64,000 bases of DNA from contig NC_080042.1 in NCBI RefSeq assembly GCF_012489685.1, positions 48,350,066 to 48,414,065 on the forward strand, in the 5' to 3' direction. Made by a program: the position numbers and the translations under genes. Shown here piece after piece: positions 43,801-55,739 of this stretch. Within the stretch, counting starts at the first letter, position 1. The number at the start of each line of letters is the position of its first letter. The DNA comes from Lotus japonicus (lineage: Eukaryota; Streptophyta; Magnoliopsida; Fabales; Fabaceae). The notes below the pieces were generated by a model, which had not been told where the DNA came from, did not search any database, and was given only the letters and a program-made list of their open reading frames with translations.

Positions 43801-45319
43801 AAAACGATTGATAAATTATTTTTCTCTATAGTTGTTTCAAATGAAAGAAAAATTGAAGGTGAAAGTTCCTTATCATGAAATTGAATAAAGAATTGAGAAA
43901 CAGAAAAATGAAAGGGAGGAAATAGAGGAGTATGAAAAATATGGAAGAAAGTTGAAAATACTTACCATGGAGCAGACGAACGGAGAGAAAAACATGATGG
44001 GTTTTTTTCATAAGAAATTCCAAAGATGGGAGGAAGAAGTATAAGTTGAATAGGAAATGGAGGAAAATGAAAGTCATTACCTTGTTTTCGAGGAGGTATG
44101 CACAAAATGATGCTGAAATATTTTGATTTATTTATGCTTAATTTTTTCCTAAAATAAAATATTCATTATTGGTCAGTGAAAAATTAATCAGAAATTAAAC
44201 ATATCAACAAAATTATTTGTATTAAATGTTCTAAGGATTCATTAATTAAATTATATCAATTTAATTTCGAAAATGTGGAATATTTCATTTTTGAAATTTC
44301 AATTCTTTAATTAATCTTGTCTAATTTAATTAAATTTTTTTGTTATTTCTTACAAATTATTTCATTGATCCAATAAATTATCAATTCTTGAGCATCAAGG
44401 TTTTTAAAAATTGAATTTCAAAAGACAATTAATTATACTCATTAATTGTAGGAATTAATTAGAGCAATTAATTTCAATTATAAGAAATCAAAATTGTAGT
44501 ATCTAAAATAGGAATATTTATTCAATTGCAAAATTATCGAAAAATTAAAAAAATAATGATGCTAAAAATTTTTAAAAAATATATTTCTTTTATTTTCAAA
44601 AAATTTTTTGCTCATCACACTCATTTTACAACTAATCTAGTAATAATTAGATTTTAAACAATTACTATAGTAAAGGAAATTCGAATTTCAAAAAAATTAA
44701 TTTATATTTTAAAATCATTTTAACCATAAAATTAAAGAAAAACAAATAAATGAATTTTAGAAAAATAAAAATAAAAATATCCAATATTTATTTCTATTTA
44801 AAATAATTACGAATATTTATTATAACTATTTAGAATATTGTTAATTAAAATAAAGGGATTGAAATTATTTTTATGAATCGTATTTTCAAATTTGTAATAT
44901 TTATTTAAAATATTTGATTTATCTTAAAAAATAATTTCAGGGGAAATAAAAATTTAATTTTTTTTAATCAGAATTGATTATTTTCAAAAAGTTTAAATCT
45001 AATTATGAATTTTTAATAATGGATGAAATGAAATAGGTTTAGAGATGTTCATGTATTGTATCATGTTTTCGAAAATATGGAGGGGCAGAAAATAATATTA
45101 TTTGGAATTATATCCTTACTTTGATAGTTTTTATAAGTATTACTTATGTTTTATTCTTAATAAAGATTTTACCTATATTAAACTTAGCAATTAATGTGAC
45201 AAAAAAAAGTGGAAATATTCTTTTTTGTTTTGGAAGGAAAATGAATTACTTAAGAGGAGACATGTGGCATAGGTCTTCTAGAAGAAAACCTTCATTTCAT
45301 ATATATATAGATATAGATT

Positions 45320-45800
45320 GAAAAATTAAAATAACATTTACGTTGAAAATTAAATTAAAAAGGATTTAAATTAATTTTATTTTCTGATTTTTTATTATTT
45401 TTGTCTATTTTCAAATTCAATTTTTTTTATTATATTAGATATATTTTCAAATAAAATTCCTAGTAAAGGTTACATAAAAAATTGAAATTAAAATCAATAT
45501 TAAATATTGAAAATCTGTAATTTCGAAACAGATGAAAAATTAAAATAATAATTACGTTGAAAATTAAATTAAGAAGTATTTTTTCCGATTTGTGATTATT
45601 ATTTTTTATTTTCGAATTTAATTTTTCTTATCATATTTGTAATGTTTTCAAATATAATTCCAAGTAAAGGTTATATAAAAAATCGAAATTAAATATTAAA
45701 TATTAAAAAATTAAAACATTAATTGTTGTGATAATTCAATTAAAAAGGATTTAAAATATTTTTGAACTTTTAAATAAAGGTTACATAAAAATTGGAATTA
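45320..45800 (+). repeat. AT-rich tandem repeat, about three decaying units
   Basis: The segment 'attaaaataacatttacgtt', continuing to 'aaaggttacataaaaaattg', recurs starting near 45320, 45540 and 45710 with shrinking length. It lies in the Helitron between two of its left ends. Confidence 0.6.
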
Positions 45801-45966
45801 CATTAAATGATATTAAATAGGGTGAGTCATGATTGTATGTTGTGACAAAAAAGTAGAATGAATATTTTTTTTCTTGGAGAGAAAATGGATGAATATAGAG
45901 GTGTCATGTGTCATAGATCTTCTAGAATAAACCTTATTTTCACATATATATATATATATATATAGA

Positions 45967-47044
45967 TTTCTGGAATATTCCATTTCTTGGAGAAAAAATT
46001 CCAGAATATGCTCTAGCTTTTTGGATCAAATAGGATAATAAGGTCCGCTAATAGAAAAAACCTTGAAAATTTGTTTAGTAATGAAATGTTTATTAATGAT
46101 GTGTGTCTCACATATAAATTATTTGTTTGATTTGTAGAAGTTTTAGCAAAAAAAAAGCAAAATTTTTTAAAAATTGATTTTTTTTCATTTTTGAATTTAA
46201 AAAGGTAATTAATTATATCCATTGACTTTAGTTATTAATTAGAGTCATTAATAACAATTATAAGGATAAAATGTTTAATATAGATTAAAATTTCGGAAGA
46301 ATAAATCAAACTTAATAAAAACATGATGCTTATTTTCCAATTTACCAAAAAAATACGATGCTGGAAAAAAAATATTTATTTGATTTGAAAACATTCATTT
46401 TCTCATCTAAGTAAACCAACAACCAATAATATTAATTAGATTTTCAACAATTATTATAATGAAGAAAGTTAAATTTCAAATGCAAAATTAATATAATATT
46501 TCCTTCCAATATATTTTTTAAAAAATTTAAATATATTTTTTAAAAACATGTTAAAGACATAAATTATAGGTTAGGAAATAATGATAGTTTAAATTAAAAG
46601 TTTCAATATTTATTATCAACATTGCTGTTGGAGTTGAACAAACAAAGGATTCCAATTTTTGTTGTGTATTATATTTTTTAATTTGTAATAAAAAAAAACT
46701 AATGTTAGATTTATTTTTAAAATAATTTCAAGTAATTTTTATATTTAAAATTTAAAAAGTGAGAAAAAGATTTCGAAATAATCATTTTTTTTTGAAATAG
46801 ATTTCGTAATATTACTTGAATTGTCACAAACTTTCAAAAATATAATATTTAAAAATATACATTCAAGTGTATCATATAGGATAAGGAATTATTAATAATA
46901 AATGAAATTAAATAGGTGAGAGATGAAATATGTTGTAACAAAAAAGTGGGATGTCTTTTTTTTTCTTGGAGGGAAATTGGAAGAATTTGGGGGTGCCATG
47001 TGGCATAGGCTTCTAGAAGGAAACATTATTTTCATATATATAGA
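45967..47044 (-). repeat. Helitron left-end tandem duplication, unit 1
   Basis: 1,078 bp, starting 'ggaatattccatttcttgg' and ending with a complete left terminus (…TCTATATATATATGAAAA on the minus strand). Nearly identical to the next unit, 47045-48129. The differences seen are mostly single-base indels in homopolymers. Confidence 0.9.
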
Positions 47045-48129
47045 TTTATGGAATATTCCATTTCTTGGAGAAAAAATTCCAGAATATGCTCTAGCTTTTT
47101 GGATCAAATATGATAATAAGGTCCGCTAATGGAAAAAACCTTGGAAATTTGTTTAGTAATGAAATGTTTATTAATGATGTGTGTCTCACATATAAATTAT
47201 TTGTTTGATTTGTAGAAGTTTTAGCAAAAAAAAAGCAAAATTTTTAAAAAATTGATTTTTTTTCATTTTTGAATTTAAAAAAGGTAATTAATTATATCCA
47301 TTGACTTTAGTTATTAATTAGAGTCATTAATAACAATTATAAGGATAAAATGTTTAATATAGATTAAAATTTCGGAAGAATAAATCAAACTTAATAAAAA
47401 CATGATGCTTATTTTCCAATTTACCAAAAAAATCATGATGCTGGAAAAAAAAATATTTATTTGATTTGAAAACATTCATTTTCTCATCTAAGTAAACCAA
47501 CAACCAATAATATTAATTAGATTTTCAACAATTATTATAATGAAGAAAGTTAAATTTCAAATGCAAAATTAATATAATATTTCCTTCCAATATATTTTTT
47601 AAAAAATTTAAATATATTTTTTAAAAACATGTTAAAGACATAAATTATAGGTTAGGAAATAATGATAGTTTAAATTAAAAGTTTCAATATTTATTATCAA
47701 CATTGCTGTTGGAGTTGAACAAACAAAGGATTCCAATTTTTGTTGTGTATTATATTTTTTAATTTGTAATAAAAAAAACTAATGTTAGATTTATTTTTAA
47801 AATAATTTCAAGTAATTTTTATATTTAAAATTTAAAAAGTGAGAAAAAGATTTCGAAATAATCATTTTTTTTGAAATAGATTTCGTAATATTACTTGAAT
47901 TGTCACAAACTTTCAAAAATATAATATTTAAAAATATACATTCAAGTGTATCATATAGGATAAGGAATTATTAATAATAAATGAAATTAAATAGGTGAGA
48001 GATGAAATATGTTGTAACAAAAAAGTGGGATGTCTTTTTTTTTCTTGGAGGAAAATTGGAAGAATTTGGGGGTGCCATGTGGCATAGGCTTCTAGAAGGA
48101 AACATTATTTTCATATATATATATATAGA
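47045..48129 (-). repeat. Helitron left-end tandem duplication, unit 2
   Basis: 1,085 bp, direct tandem copy of 45967-47044. Its left terminus at 48129 is the outer limit of the Helitron; non-repeated GC-rich sequence starts directly after it. Confidence 0.9.
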
Positions 48130-48640
48130 TTCATTTATTTTCTTTTTACGTTCTCTCTCACCCTTTGTTCCTGTTTCGTTCACGCTCTGTTTCTTTCTAT
48201 TTTACGTTCTTCTTTTTCATGGAACCCTAGCGCCGCCAGCCTTCTCTTGTGCGCGCGTGGCCATGGTGGCCGCAGCCATGGCAGGGCACATCGAGGTTGA
48301 TGAGGGAGCGGCCACAACACCGAAAAACGCCGTTCTTCGACGGCGGTCCGGTGGGAGCGACTCGGGTCTTCAAGGGAGAGCACCATGATGCTTGAATCTG
48401 GCCTCTCCGGTGGTGATTCTGGCTGTGATGAAGTGGATCGGAGCAGCAACACAACCACAACGTCGAAGCCACCACCTTTCGGCGATGCTCCGGCGAGGGT
48501 TAGTGAGGGTGGCCCGAAAACACGCTGCCACGACACCAAGCCACCACTCTCGGCGGTGACTCGGCGAGGGCGTCATCCTCTTTCTGCCATCATCACTGTT
48601 ATGGTTGTTTTCTTGCTGATTTAGTTGTGTTTAGCTTAAC
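48130..48640 (+). other. GC-rich island next to the Helitron, possible gene fragment or LTR U5
   Basis: The base composition changes sharply from AT-rich to GC-rich. A pyrimidine-rich leader (48135-48215) precedes several overlapping open frames on both strands, none longer than 128 codons and none with a recognised domain. Text of the kind 'ccggtggtgattctggc' is common both in first exons and in plant LTR leaders. I could not decide between a captured first exon, the untranslated leader of a Gypsy element, and a real small gene. Confidence 0.35.
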
Positions 48641-50950
48641 TTAGTTTCTCAGATAGTGTATCATAATTGATTTAATTGATTTTTTTTAGTCTACTGTACA
48701 TATGTAATCTTTCCTTTCTTTTTATTGCACTAAGAATGGAAAAGAATAGCGAATAGGCATGAAAAGGAAAGAACCAAACAAGTACAGCAAGGAGAAATTT
48801 ACATGTTTATTTGGAGCAGATCAATAGTAAGGATAATACCTTGACAAAAGCCACAAACACTACCCACAGCTCCATACCCATCACGCTCCTTTCTGTTTTT
48901 CTTTCATTAGACCATGCTTATATTTATTAATTATGTTTTGTGTATTCAATCTTTTTTTTTCTTGCCCTTGGTAAAGTAAAAAAAGTTTCTATTTATAGGG
49001 GGTGACAGAAGGATCCGGAACCACTTGCTGTGCTGATCATCTTTATCCTATTATTTTTCTTTTCTTTTTGTTTTTATATCAATTTTATCATTTTCTTCTT
49101 ATCAGCATTTTTTGGTCGAAAATGGGCCAAAGGCCCACTAACCACACACTTTTTTAATTGGCAAAGCATTTCTGGTAAAAAAAAATATATATGGGCTAAA
49201 GACCCACTAACCAGACATTCTCTTTTTTTTAATTATTGCTACATGGTTAAGAAATCAAAAATAAATTAACTCACTTGATCACTAATACTATAGAGTTCAC
49301 TCTAACTTTATATCCCTAATTAAGTTATTAATAATTTTTAAACTCAAACTATTAACCCGGACAAAAAGGGGTATCCACAACATACCTCAAATTTTTCATT
49401 TTTTCCTTGCATTTTTTTTGAGAGAAGAGAAGCCTACAATTTTTAAGCTCTTTCCAATTTTTAAGTAACTAAAGATCACTTAACAACCAAACAAATCACC
49501 AAAGCAAGACTCCAAAGAAATAATAATTAAGGCTCAAAGGGGCCGTTAAGGGAAACATGAAAGCAAAATCTGAAAGCCAACTATAATTCATACAAGTCTC
49601 TCTCTGAATCATAAAAATGCACATATTCAACCGAGATGCAAATCAAGACAGGTTCAAGCAGGTACAAGTATGTCAGAATATTTACTCAACACTCAGAAAT
49701 AAAAGGGTAAGTGTACCCATAATCAAAACTCAAAACAGTGTTTCCAAGCAACTCAACTCAGGTTCCCAAAGCTACCAAACTCTCATTCTCTTAACACAAA
49801 CAGTTCCCCACATGTGAATCACCCCAAACAACATATTTTCACAAACAAAACAAGCATCTAAACTTAGGGTGAAACCGCTTAAGATATGCAAGTAACATGG
49901 TGCACAACACAGGCATATAAGGGTAAACTGACTCCACAAAACACAAACTAAACTATCGTGCAAAACTTAATTAAATAAGAAACAAAGAAAACTAAAATAA
50001 AACAGTAAAAAGATAAGTGAAAGAACTCCCTCAATCTGAGCTCTGAGACTCATCATCATTCTCCGCTGCAGTCAACATCCTCCCCTCTCCTCTCATCAAT
50101 CACAGTGCTAAATTAGGCGTATATGTGCAAGGATATGACAAAGCTCCTCTCCTTAATCACCTGCCTTTTCTCCAAGTCCACGTAGAATTCTTTGTGTTGG
50201 GTTGAAAGAAAAGAGAGAGAGAGCTAGAGACTGCCCTTATCTTCCTCTTGTTTGCCATCTTCTGGGAGAGAGAGGATCACGTGAAGAAAGAAAAATGAAC
50301 TGGGTTCACATAAAGGTCGAATCAAGTGAGTGGGAAAACAAAAAAAAACTTAAAAAAAAATTAGGAAGAAGAAGAATATGTGTTGATAAAAATAACTGAT
50401 TGCAAACAGATAGTACTACTTTTTAGAATAGGATGAAAACATGAGTTTGAGATATAGTAATATTGTTTTTGTTTTTGTTATAAAAAACCAAATCTTCTAA
50501 TAGATAAAGTTGTTTTTTTATAATTGGTGCCCACGTGTTTTTGTTCTTTTAAAAACAAACTTGGTGCTATAGCACCGTTTCCACGCTGGAAATATTAGAA
50601 TAGTTGCCTTCATTTCTGTCTCGCGCAACAGCGGGGAAAATACACTAGAACCGCGCCAAATTCAGTGCTGAAAATTTCAGAAGTGTTGTTCCTAGCCTTG
50701 ACTCATGCTATGGCTTGAAATAGCATTGAAATGGCACTGTTTCCATGCTACAATTTCCAGTAGCCATGACCGCATTTTCCCTTCATTTTCTTATAGATAA
50801 ATAATACTAACACTACGAAACACAAAATAAAAGCTGAAAAATCATTAGAACTAAGAAAAAAAAAAACAAAAAATGAAACTTAAACTATTAATTGGGTTAT
50901 CACCCAAGAAGCGCAATTTTATATTATAGTCTTTGCTAGACTACCCTAAA
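48641..50950 (-). mobile_element. Ogre- and Athila-derived noncoding sequence
   Basis: No coding region found. 'atgggccaaaggcccactaacca' recurs near 49120 and 49190 and resembles 'gaccaaaggcccatta' at 42220 on the other side of the Helitron, so this is probably Ogre LTR sequence. From about 49380 the text resembles the Athila 3' noncoding region at 40767-41375. The boundary between the two is approximate. Confidence 0.4.
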
Positions 50951-51277
50951 CTCAAAATGTCATCCGGGGTTTATCCCATAGTGCATTGCACTTCCGGGAT
51001 CTTTCAGTTGAGCACACACCATAGTTAGATTTTTGCATGCAACATCAAGAGCAAACACAAAATCATTAAGTTTAGAGTTAAGGGGGATAAAAGATTTCTC
51101 TTCTTTCTTACGCTTTGGCTTCCATTGGAAGCACCCACCTTTTACCTTCTCCTTCTTCTGCTCTGAGTTGATCTCCTCCTTTTGCTCAGAGTTGACAACC
51201 ATGCTCATTGAGTAGACTTGCTTAGTTTGGTCGCTCTGCGCATCTTCCTTTTCCTTCTTATTTGATGCTCCAGCTTT
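50951..51277 (-). pseudogene. Athila-type pol remnant downstream of protease
   Basis: After the protease frame stops, the minus strand continues with Lys/Glu-rich sequence and KVKGGCFQWKPKRKKEEKS in a second frame, then a stop. It resembles the linker that follows protease in Athila polyproteins. RT, RNase H and integrase are all absent; noncoding DNA follows directly. Confidence 0.55.
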
Positions 51278-51841
51278 TTATTTAAGGAAGAACTGCTTCA
51301 GCTTTTCATCACTCCACTCTTCCATCATCTTCACCAAGAATACATCATTCTTCTCAACTGGTTTTGGCTTCAGATCAAATATGGTGAAAGTGATCTTCTC
51401 ATCAGCTACCCTTAAAGATGTTGTTCCTTTTCCCACATTTATCTTCGCTTGTGAAGTGGCTAGGAACGGTCTTCCCAGAATCAATGGTATTTTAGAGTCC
51501 TCATCTATATCAATTATCACGAAGTCCACCGGGAACTCGAACTCTCCTACTCTTACTAGCACATCTTCAACAACTCCCCATGGAGCCACTATGGAGCAGT
51601 ACGCTAGTTGAAGCATCATCAATGTCGGCTTCAGTTCACCAGCATTAAGTCGCTCAAACATTGATAGGGGCATTAAATTGACGCTTGACCCTAAATCACA
51701 TAAGACTCTCACTTCCTTTGAAGCCCCAAAATTAACAGGTAGGGTGAAACTACCTGGGTCCTTTCGTTTGGGTGAAAGCTTCCTTTGTAGAATAGCGCTA
51801 CCCTCCTCAGTAAGCTCAACAATGTCATTCTCTTCACTCAA
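51278..51841 (-). pseudogene. pol: Athila aspartic protease domain
   Basis: About 187 codons. It starts LSEENDIVELTEEGSAILQ, followed by DPGSFTLPVNFG, the catalytic turn LCDLGSSVNLMPLS and IPLILGRPFLATS, the flap and C-terminal motifs of retropepsins. The active-site triad reads D-L-G, the form usual in Athila rather than D-T-G. There is no ATG; the frame is the continuation of gag (51834-52163) after a frameshift near 51880. The domain itself is undisturbed. Confidence 0.85.
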
Positions 51842-52163
51842 CCTCCTTTTCTTTGAGAGTATCCTTCATGAATTTAGCATATTGAGGCAACTTTTCCAGA
51901 ACTTCAAAGAATGGGAGCTCTACACGCAACTTTTTGAACATAGATACAAACTTGGAGAATTGCTTCTCCAACCTTCTCTTTGCTATGTTAGTGGGGAAAA
52001 GGGGAAAAATGACTTTTTTAAACTTATTTTCTAATTCTACTTTTCTCTTTTCCTCTTCTTTTTCTTTATGTTCTTTCTTATTCTCTCCTAAGGGTTTAAT
52101 ATCCCCTACAAACTCATCATTGATATTATTGTTTTCTACAATTTTCTCTTTAGGCTCATTCAA
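51834..52163 (-). pseudogene. gag: Athila gag C-terminal region
   Basis: Lys/Glu-rich sequence, then IFPLFPTNIAKRRLEKQFSK and FFEVLEKLPQYAKFMKD, the conserved segment just upstream of protease in Athila elements. The frame is lost after FMKD: SKKRRLSEEN, which should follow, is in another frame, which indicates a small deletion (about 2 nt) near 51880. Confidence 0.85.
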
Positions 52164-52199
52164 GGTAGCACCACTCCTAAGAGTTAAAAAAATAGATTA

Positions 52200-52794
52200 T
52201 CTCTACCTTATCTCTTAATTAAAATAAGAGATAATCCTATTTTCTCCCAATAAATCAAAAAATAATTACAATAATTATACTTTTAGTGTATATATTCAGA
52301 TATAATCTCTAAATTTAATTTAAAATTTAACCTTCCTCTAACTTTCCACCTTTATCTCCTAATTTTCAAATAAAACAACTTTGCGGAAACTAAATTTAAA
52401 ACTGATATCTCATAATAAATTTCAAAATAAATTCCTAAAATTGAAAATAACCTTTCAATAATTAATTCCTTTGGTTGAAAATAACCAAACAAAAATTTAT
52501 CCTATTTTCTAACTCTATAGAAAAACCTATTTTAAATCAACAAAATCCAAAATAATTCAAATAATAAGTTTTCTCTCCAAAATCACAAATAATACACTAA
52601 TTATAATTATATCCATTTATCAAAATATATTCGTGCAATAGCTTAAGGATTATTATTTCAAAATCAAAATTACACTGAAGGCAATTACAAGGCAAAGTCA
52701 ACAAAACATAAAAGTCAACATTCACCTAATTATTATCATAATAATAATATTATTATTAAATAATAATTAACAACTAAAATATAAGGTCTTACAC
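52200..52794. other. AT-rich noncoding stretch
   Basis: Very AT-rich, with many 'aataatt' runs and no open frame of note. It ends with 'ctaaaatataaggtcttaca', which has the look of an LTR terminus (TGTAAGACC on the minus strand) but could not be paired. Confidence 0.4.
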
Positions 52795-53957
52795 GTTACA
52801 CACATTGGGTTTTCCCCTTATGAATTCTGCGGCCATGATATCCGCATAGGAATCCTCAGTCGTTTTAATGTGGTTGTTGTCAATGATAGATATTAGATGG
52901 ATTCCTTTTCCCGGCCTGTTCAAATGCTTTGATTCTAATTGATTAAGGATTCAATGCGAGAGGCCTTGGCCGCCAATTTAGTTAAGTCACTGCATTCTTG
53001 GGCTATCGGTTTCTTAGTGAGCTCAAGGCGCATGTTTTTAGTTGAAATGTGCACGTCCTTAGCCTCTTGGAACTACACCTAGCATTGGTTCTTTATCCTC
53101 CTAAACCTCTCTAGGTAGTCTCTCACCGATTTGTCAGCTTTTTGATGGCTAGACATTAAATGGGATACTAATATGTTAGGGTAGGGCTTATAGAACCTTT
53201 CATGGAAGCTTCATTCCATGTCTACCCAATTTTGTACATAATTAGGAGGTGAAGAAGAATACAAGCTCAATATTGCTCCTGCCAACAACAAAGGTAACAC
53301 TTTCATCTTGTAGAACTTGTTATGGTTCGCCTCTCCATACTAAGTCGTGAATCGGTTAATGTGTTCCATGGTAGATTTTTCGTCTTCGCAAGACAAGGTA
53401 GTAAAGTCAGTGAATTTGAAACCCCTCGGAAAAGGAACGGCCTTATCGACCCATTCAGGTTACAATTTTCGATAGACTGGTATATCAGTCGACCGTAACT
53501 GAACGTTGAAATGTCATTGAATTAGGGCGACAATCATGTTTTGGTTGATAAAGTTTGTTCCTTTGGATCTCCAACATTGGGGATGTTTTCCTGGTGAACA
53601 AATTCTTGGGCGTTATGTTGCTTATTCATTGCTACTAGTTCATAGAACGACTGCTCATGCACACCTCCCAACCCATTGTTATAGGATGGAGTCCATTGTT
53701 GGGAATTGTCTCTTCTAACCCATGATGGAGCGTTGGCCTAGGTGGCCTCGGGTTCAGCTGGTTAGGGATGGGTCAATGAGTTTCCTCTAGTGAGCGATGT
53801 GCGCTGCGGGGACTAGTTTGATTGTTGAAGACTATTGAGCCTACAACCCTTGTTGTGCCTGGCGATAGAAACTTGACTATACTAAAGGGGACTCGTGGTG
53901 GGAAAACCCTAAACGACTTACTTACCGAGTGGGGTCATGTTTTGGACAACGTGAGGG

Positions 53958-54749
53958 CAGTGTTTTAAAACTCGGCTCGGACCGGCCGGTCCGACCGGTT
54001 GAACCGGAACTCGGTCACCTGACCGGTCCGAGCCACACAACAGATCAGTTATGCAGTTGAACCGGTGAGAATCGGTTCGGCTCGATCAACTCGACGGTTA
54101 AACCGATGACTCGCTCGGCCCGATCAACCGAGCAAGCCACAAGTTTTTTTCTCCAGCAACCATTTATTCTGGAAAAAAATGTTGAAAAAGGTCCTCATGT
54201 GGATTCGAACCTCTTCCCTGCATCTTATCCTTGGTAACATTTCCACTAGGCTATGCACATGTTTTGCTACGTATTTATAATGTATTAAATATACAGCAAA
54301 TCAAATTAAATAATCAGTACCAATAACTCAATATCGCTATAAATCAGTATTATTTATGGGATAAAATAACTAAACCCACGATCCCATGATAATAGTTATT
54401 TCATTATTTGTGCCATTTATTTTAATACATATTCTATTTGACAATTATTTAAAATAAGTTATTTGTGTATTTTTTATTATTATTAAAGCGTAAGACCTAT
54501 GTTTTTTATAATATTTTGTTGTAGTGAAACATTTCTTGTTGGTTGTTTAATTAGGTATTTTTGTGATGGTAATGATTTTAATCATAGAGTATGGACTTAT
54601 TAATTAGTGTTAGCTAGTATTATTAATTTTTATAATTTTTTAAAATACACCGAGTTAAGCAATCGGACCAGTGACCCACTGGTCCGACAGTGACTCATTG
54701 ACTCAGTACCTCGACCGAGTCGATGACCGAGCCGAGTTTTAAAACACTG
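53958..54749. mobile_element. Non-autonomous hAT element, 792 bp
   Basis: Perfect 23-bp terminal inverted repeats, CAGTGTTTTAAAACTCGGCT plus CGG on each side. The 8-bp flanks CGTGAGGG (53950-53957) and CGTGAAGG (54750-54757) are a target duplication with one mismatch. Subterminal regions are full of CCGGTCCGACCGG-type palindromes. No transposase; the interior holds a tRNA-like segment. Confidence 0.9.
54201..54258 (-). other. tRNA-like segment inside the hAT element
   Basis: Minus strand: A-box-like TAGCCTAGTGG (54253-54243) and B-box-like GGTTCGAATCC (54211-54201), about 31 bp apart. The flanks do not fold into an acceptor stem, so this is a decayed tRNA or SINE head, not a tRNA gene. Confidence 0.55.
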
Positions 54750-55216
54750 CGTGAAGGTGTGAATCTTGCTTCCTCAGTTATGACTCATCTCTAGAAAAGT
54801 GCATCTCGTTATGCACCATGGGTTTCACTATTTCAGCCATGTTTTTGGAAACTTGGGCAATGATATCTTTAATACCCAAACCAATTTGCAGCCCAACAAA
54901 AGAGGTGGTAGTAGCAACAGTAACCATACTCAGGTCTCTCCCATCAACGACCATATTTGTTGCGTCGACGTTTAGGGGGCTATAACCACAAGTGTCATGG
55001 AAGTGGCATAACCTGAAGATTCCGTAGTTGGTCAAGAATGTATTGGCGATGTAGTGGTAGAAGCGGTACTCGAGAGAGGGGTATGACTGCTTCTTTCTCT
55101 GCCAATGTTGTTGTTAGGATCCATTTTGCGTTCAGACCTCAATTGCATGTGTGAATTTAGGTCATGTGAAGGCGATGAAAACTTTGCAATAGAGAGTCCC
55201 ATTGGATGTGCCAATT

Positions 55217-55739
55217 TGTTGGTTTACAAATAAAGGACTAGGTAGCCATGTAGGTTGGTTGAGAAAAACCAAAGTAAAGATTCCCTAATCAAGTGATTAC
55301 TTGAGGAAGGGACTCTGTTCCTTAAGGCTCCTAAGCCACTCCAAAAAGTTCTTCATGATCGCTATTGTCGGGAACATAGGCTAATTAACTAAGGTAAGGA
55401 GAAAAATGGACAGATAAAGCTAAAACAATTAAAAGTAAATGAGGGAAAGTAGTATAAATAAAAGCTGAAATGATAAATGACTAAAAGACTGCAAAGAAAG
55501 CTCAAAGGTTGAAAAGTAAAGACATGAAAGTAAAAGATAAAGATAAATGAAGGAAATTTACAATTTTAAACGATTGATTGTGTGTGTTAATACAAATGAC
55601 CCTTCCTCTATTTAGAGGAAAATTTTGCTAACCTACAATAGCTAACGACGTTTGCCACTTCCCACATTTCCCCGTTTATACAAACATTTACAATCGCGGG
55701 ATGTTGGCGGTTGTTTCTCCTGATCAGGCTGAGAGTATT
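55217..55739 (-). repeat. Tat/Ogre-like LTR, part 1 (3' part, split by LINE)
   Basis: The minus-strand LTR ends TTGTAAACCAACA at 55217. The other part is at 62165-62473. Together they are about 832 bp with TGTTGG...CCAACA ends. The LINE target duplication marks the break. Confidence 0.75.

Larger units (their letters stand above)
42312..48129 (-). mobile_element. Non-autonomous Helitron, 5.8 kb, with multiple left ends
   Basis: The right end on the minus strand is ACCCGTG-(5 nt)-CACGGGT, a 7-bp hairpin (42341-42323), followed 7 nt later by CCGCTAG/T: the Helitron 3' signature of a hairpin plus CTAG, then host T. The outermost left end at 48129 reads host A, then TCTATATATATATATGAAAA. Similar left ends occur at 45311-45317, 45966 and 47044. 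No Rep/helicase gene is present. The interior is very AT-rich, includes a SINE, and has a few short stretches with exon-like splice sites. Confidence 0.72.
52795..55216 (-). pseudogene. gag: Tat/Ogre-like Gypsy gag region, degraded
   Basis: On the minus strand, directly after the LTR at 55217, TTGGCACATCCAATGGGAC is a decayed tRNA-Arg-type primer site. Leader-like frames follow at 55214-55032 and 55035-54778. After the hAT insertion comes a Gag core: NWVDME, stop, SFHERFYKPYPN, then SSHQKADKSVRDYLERFR at about 53240-53100. The spacing of W, the F-x-E-x-F-Y helix and the YLERFR helix matches the Gypsy retrotrans_gag domain. There are many stops and no pol domains in the window. Confidence 0.65.

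Noticed and set aside
54201..54258. True tRNA gene on the minus strand
   Set aside because: A and B boxes are present but the flanks do not pair, and it lies inside a hAT element.
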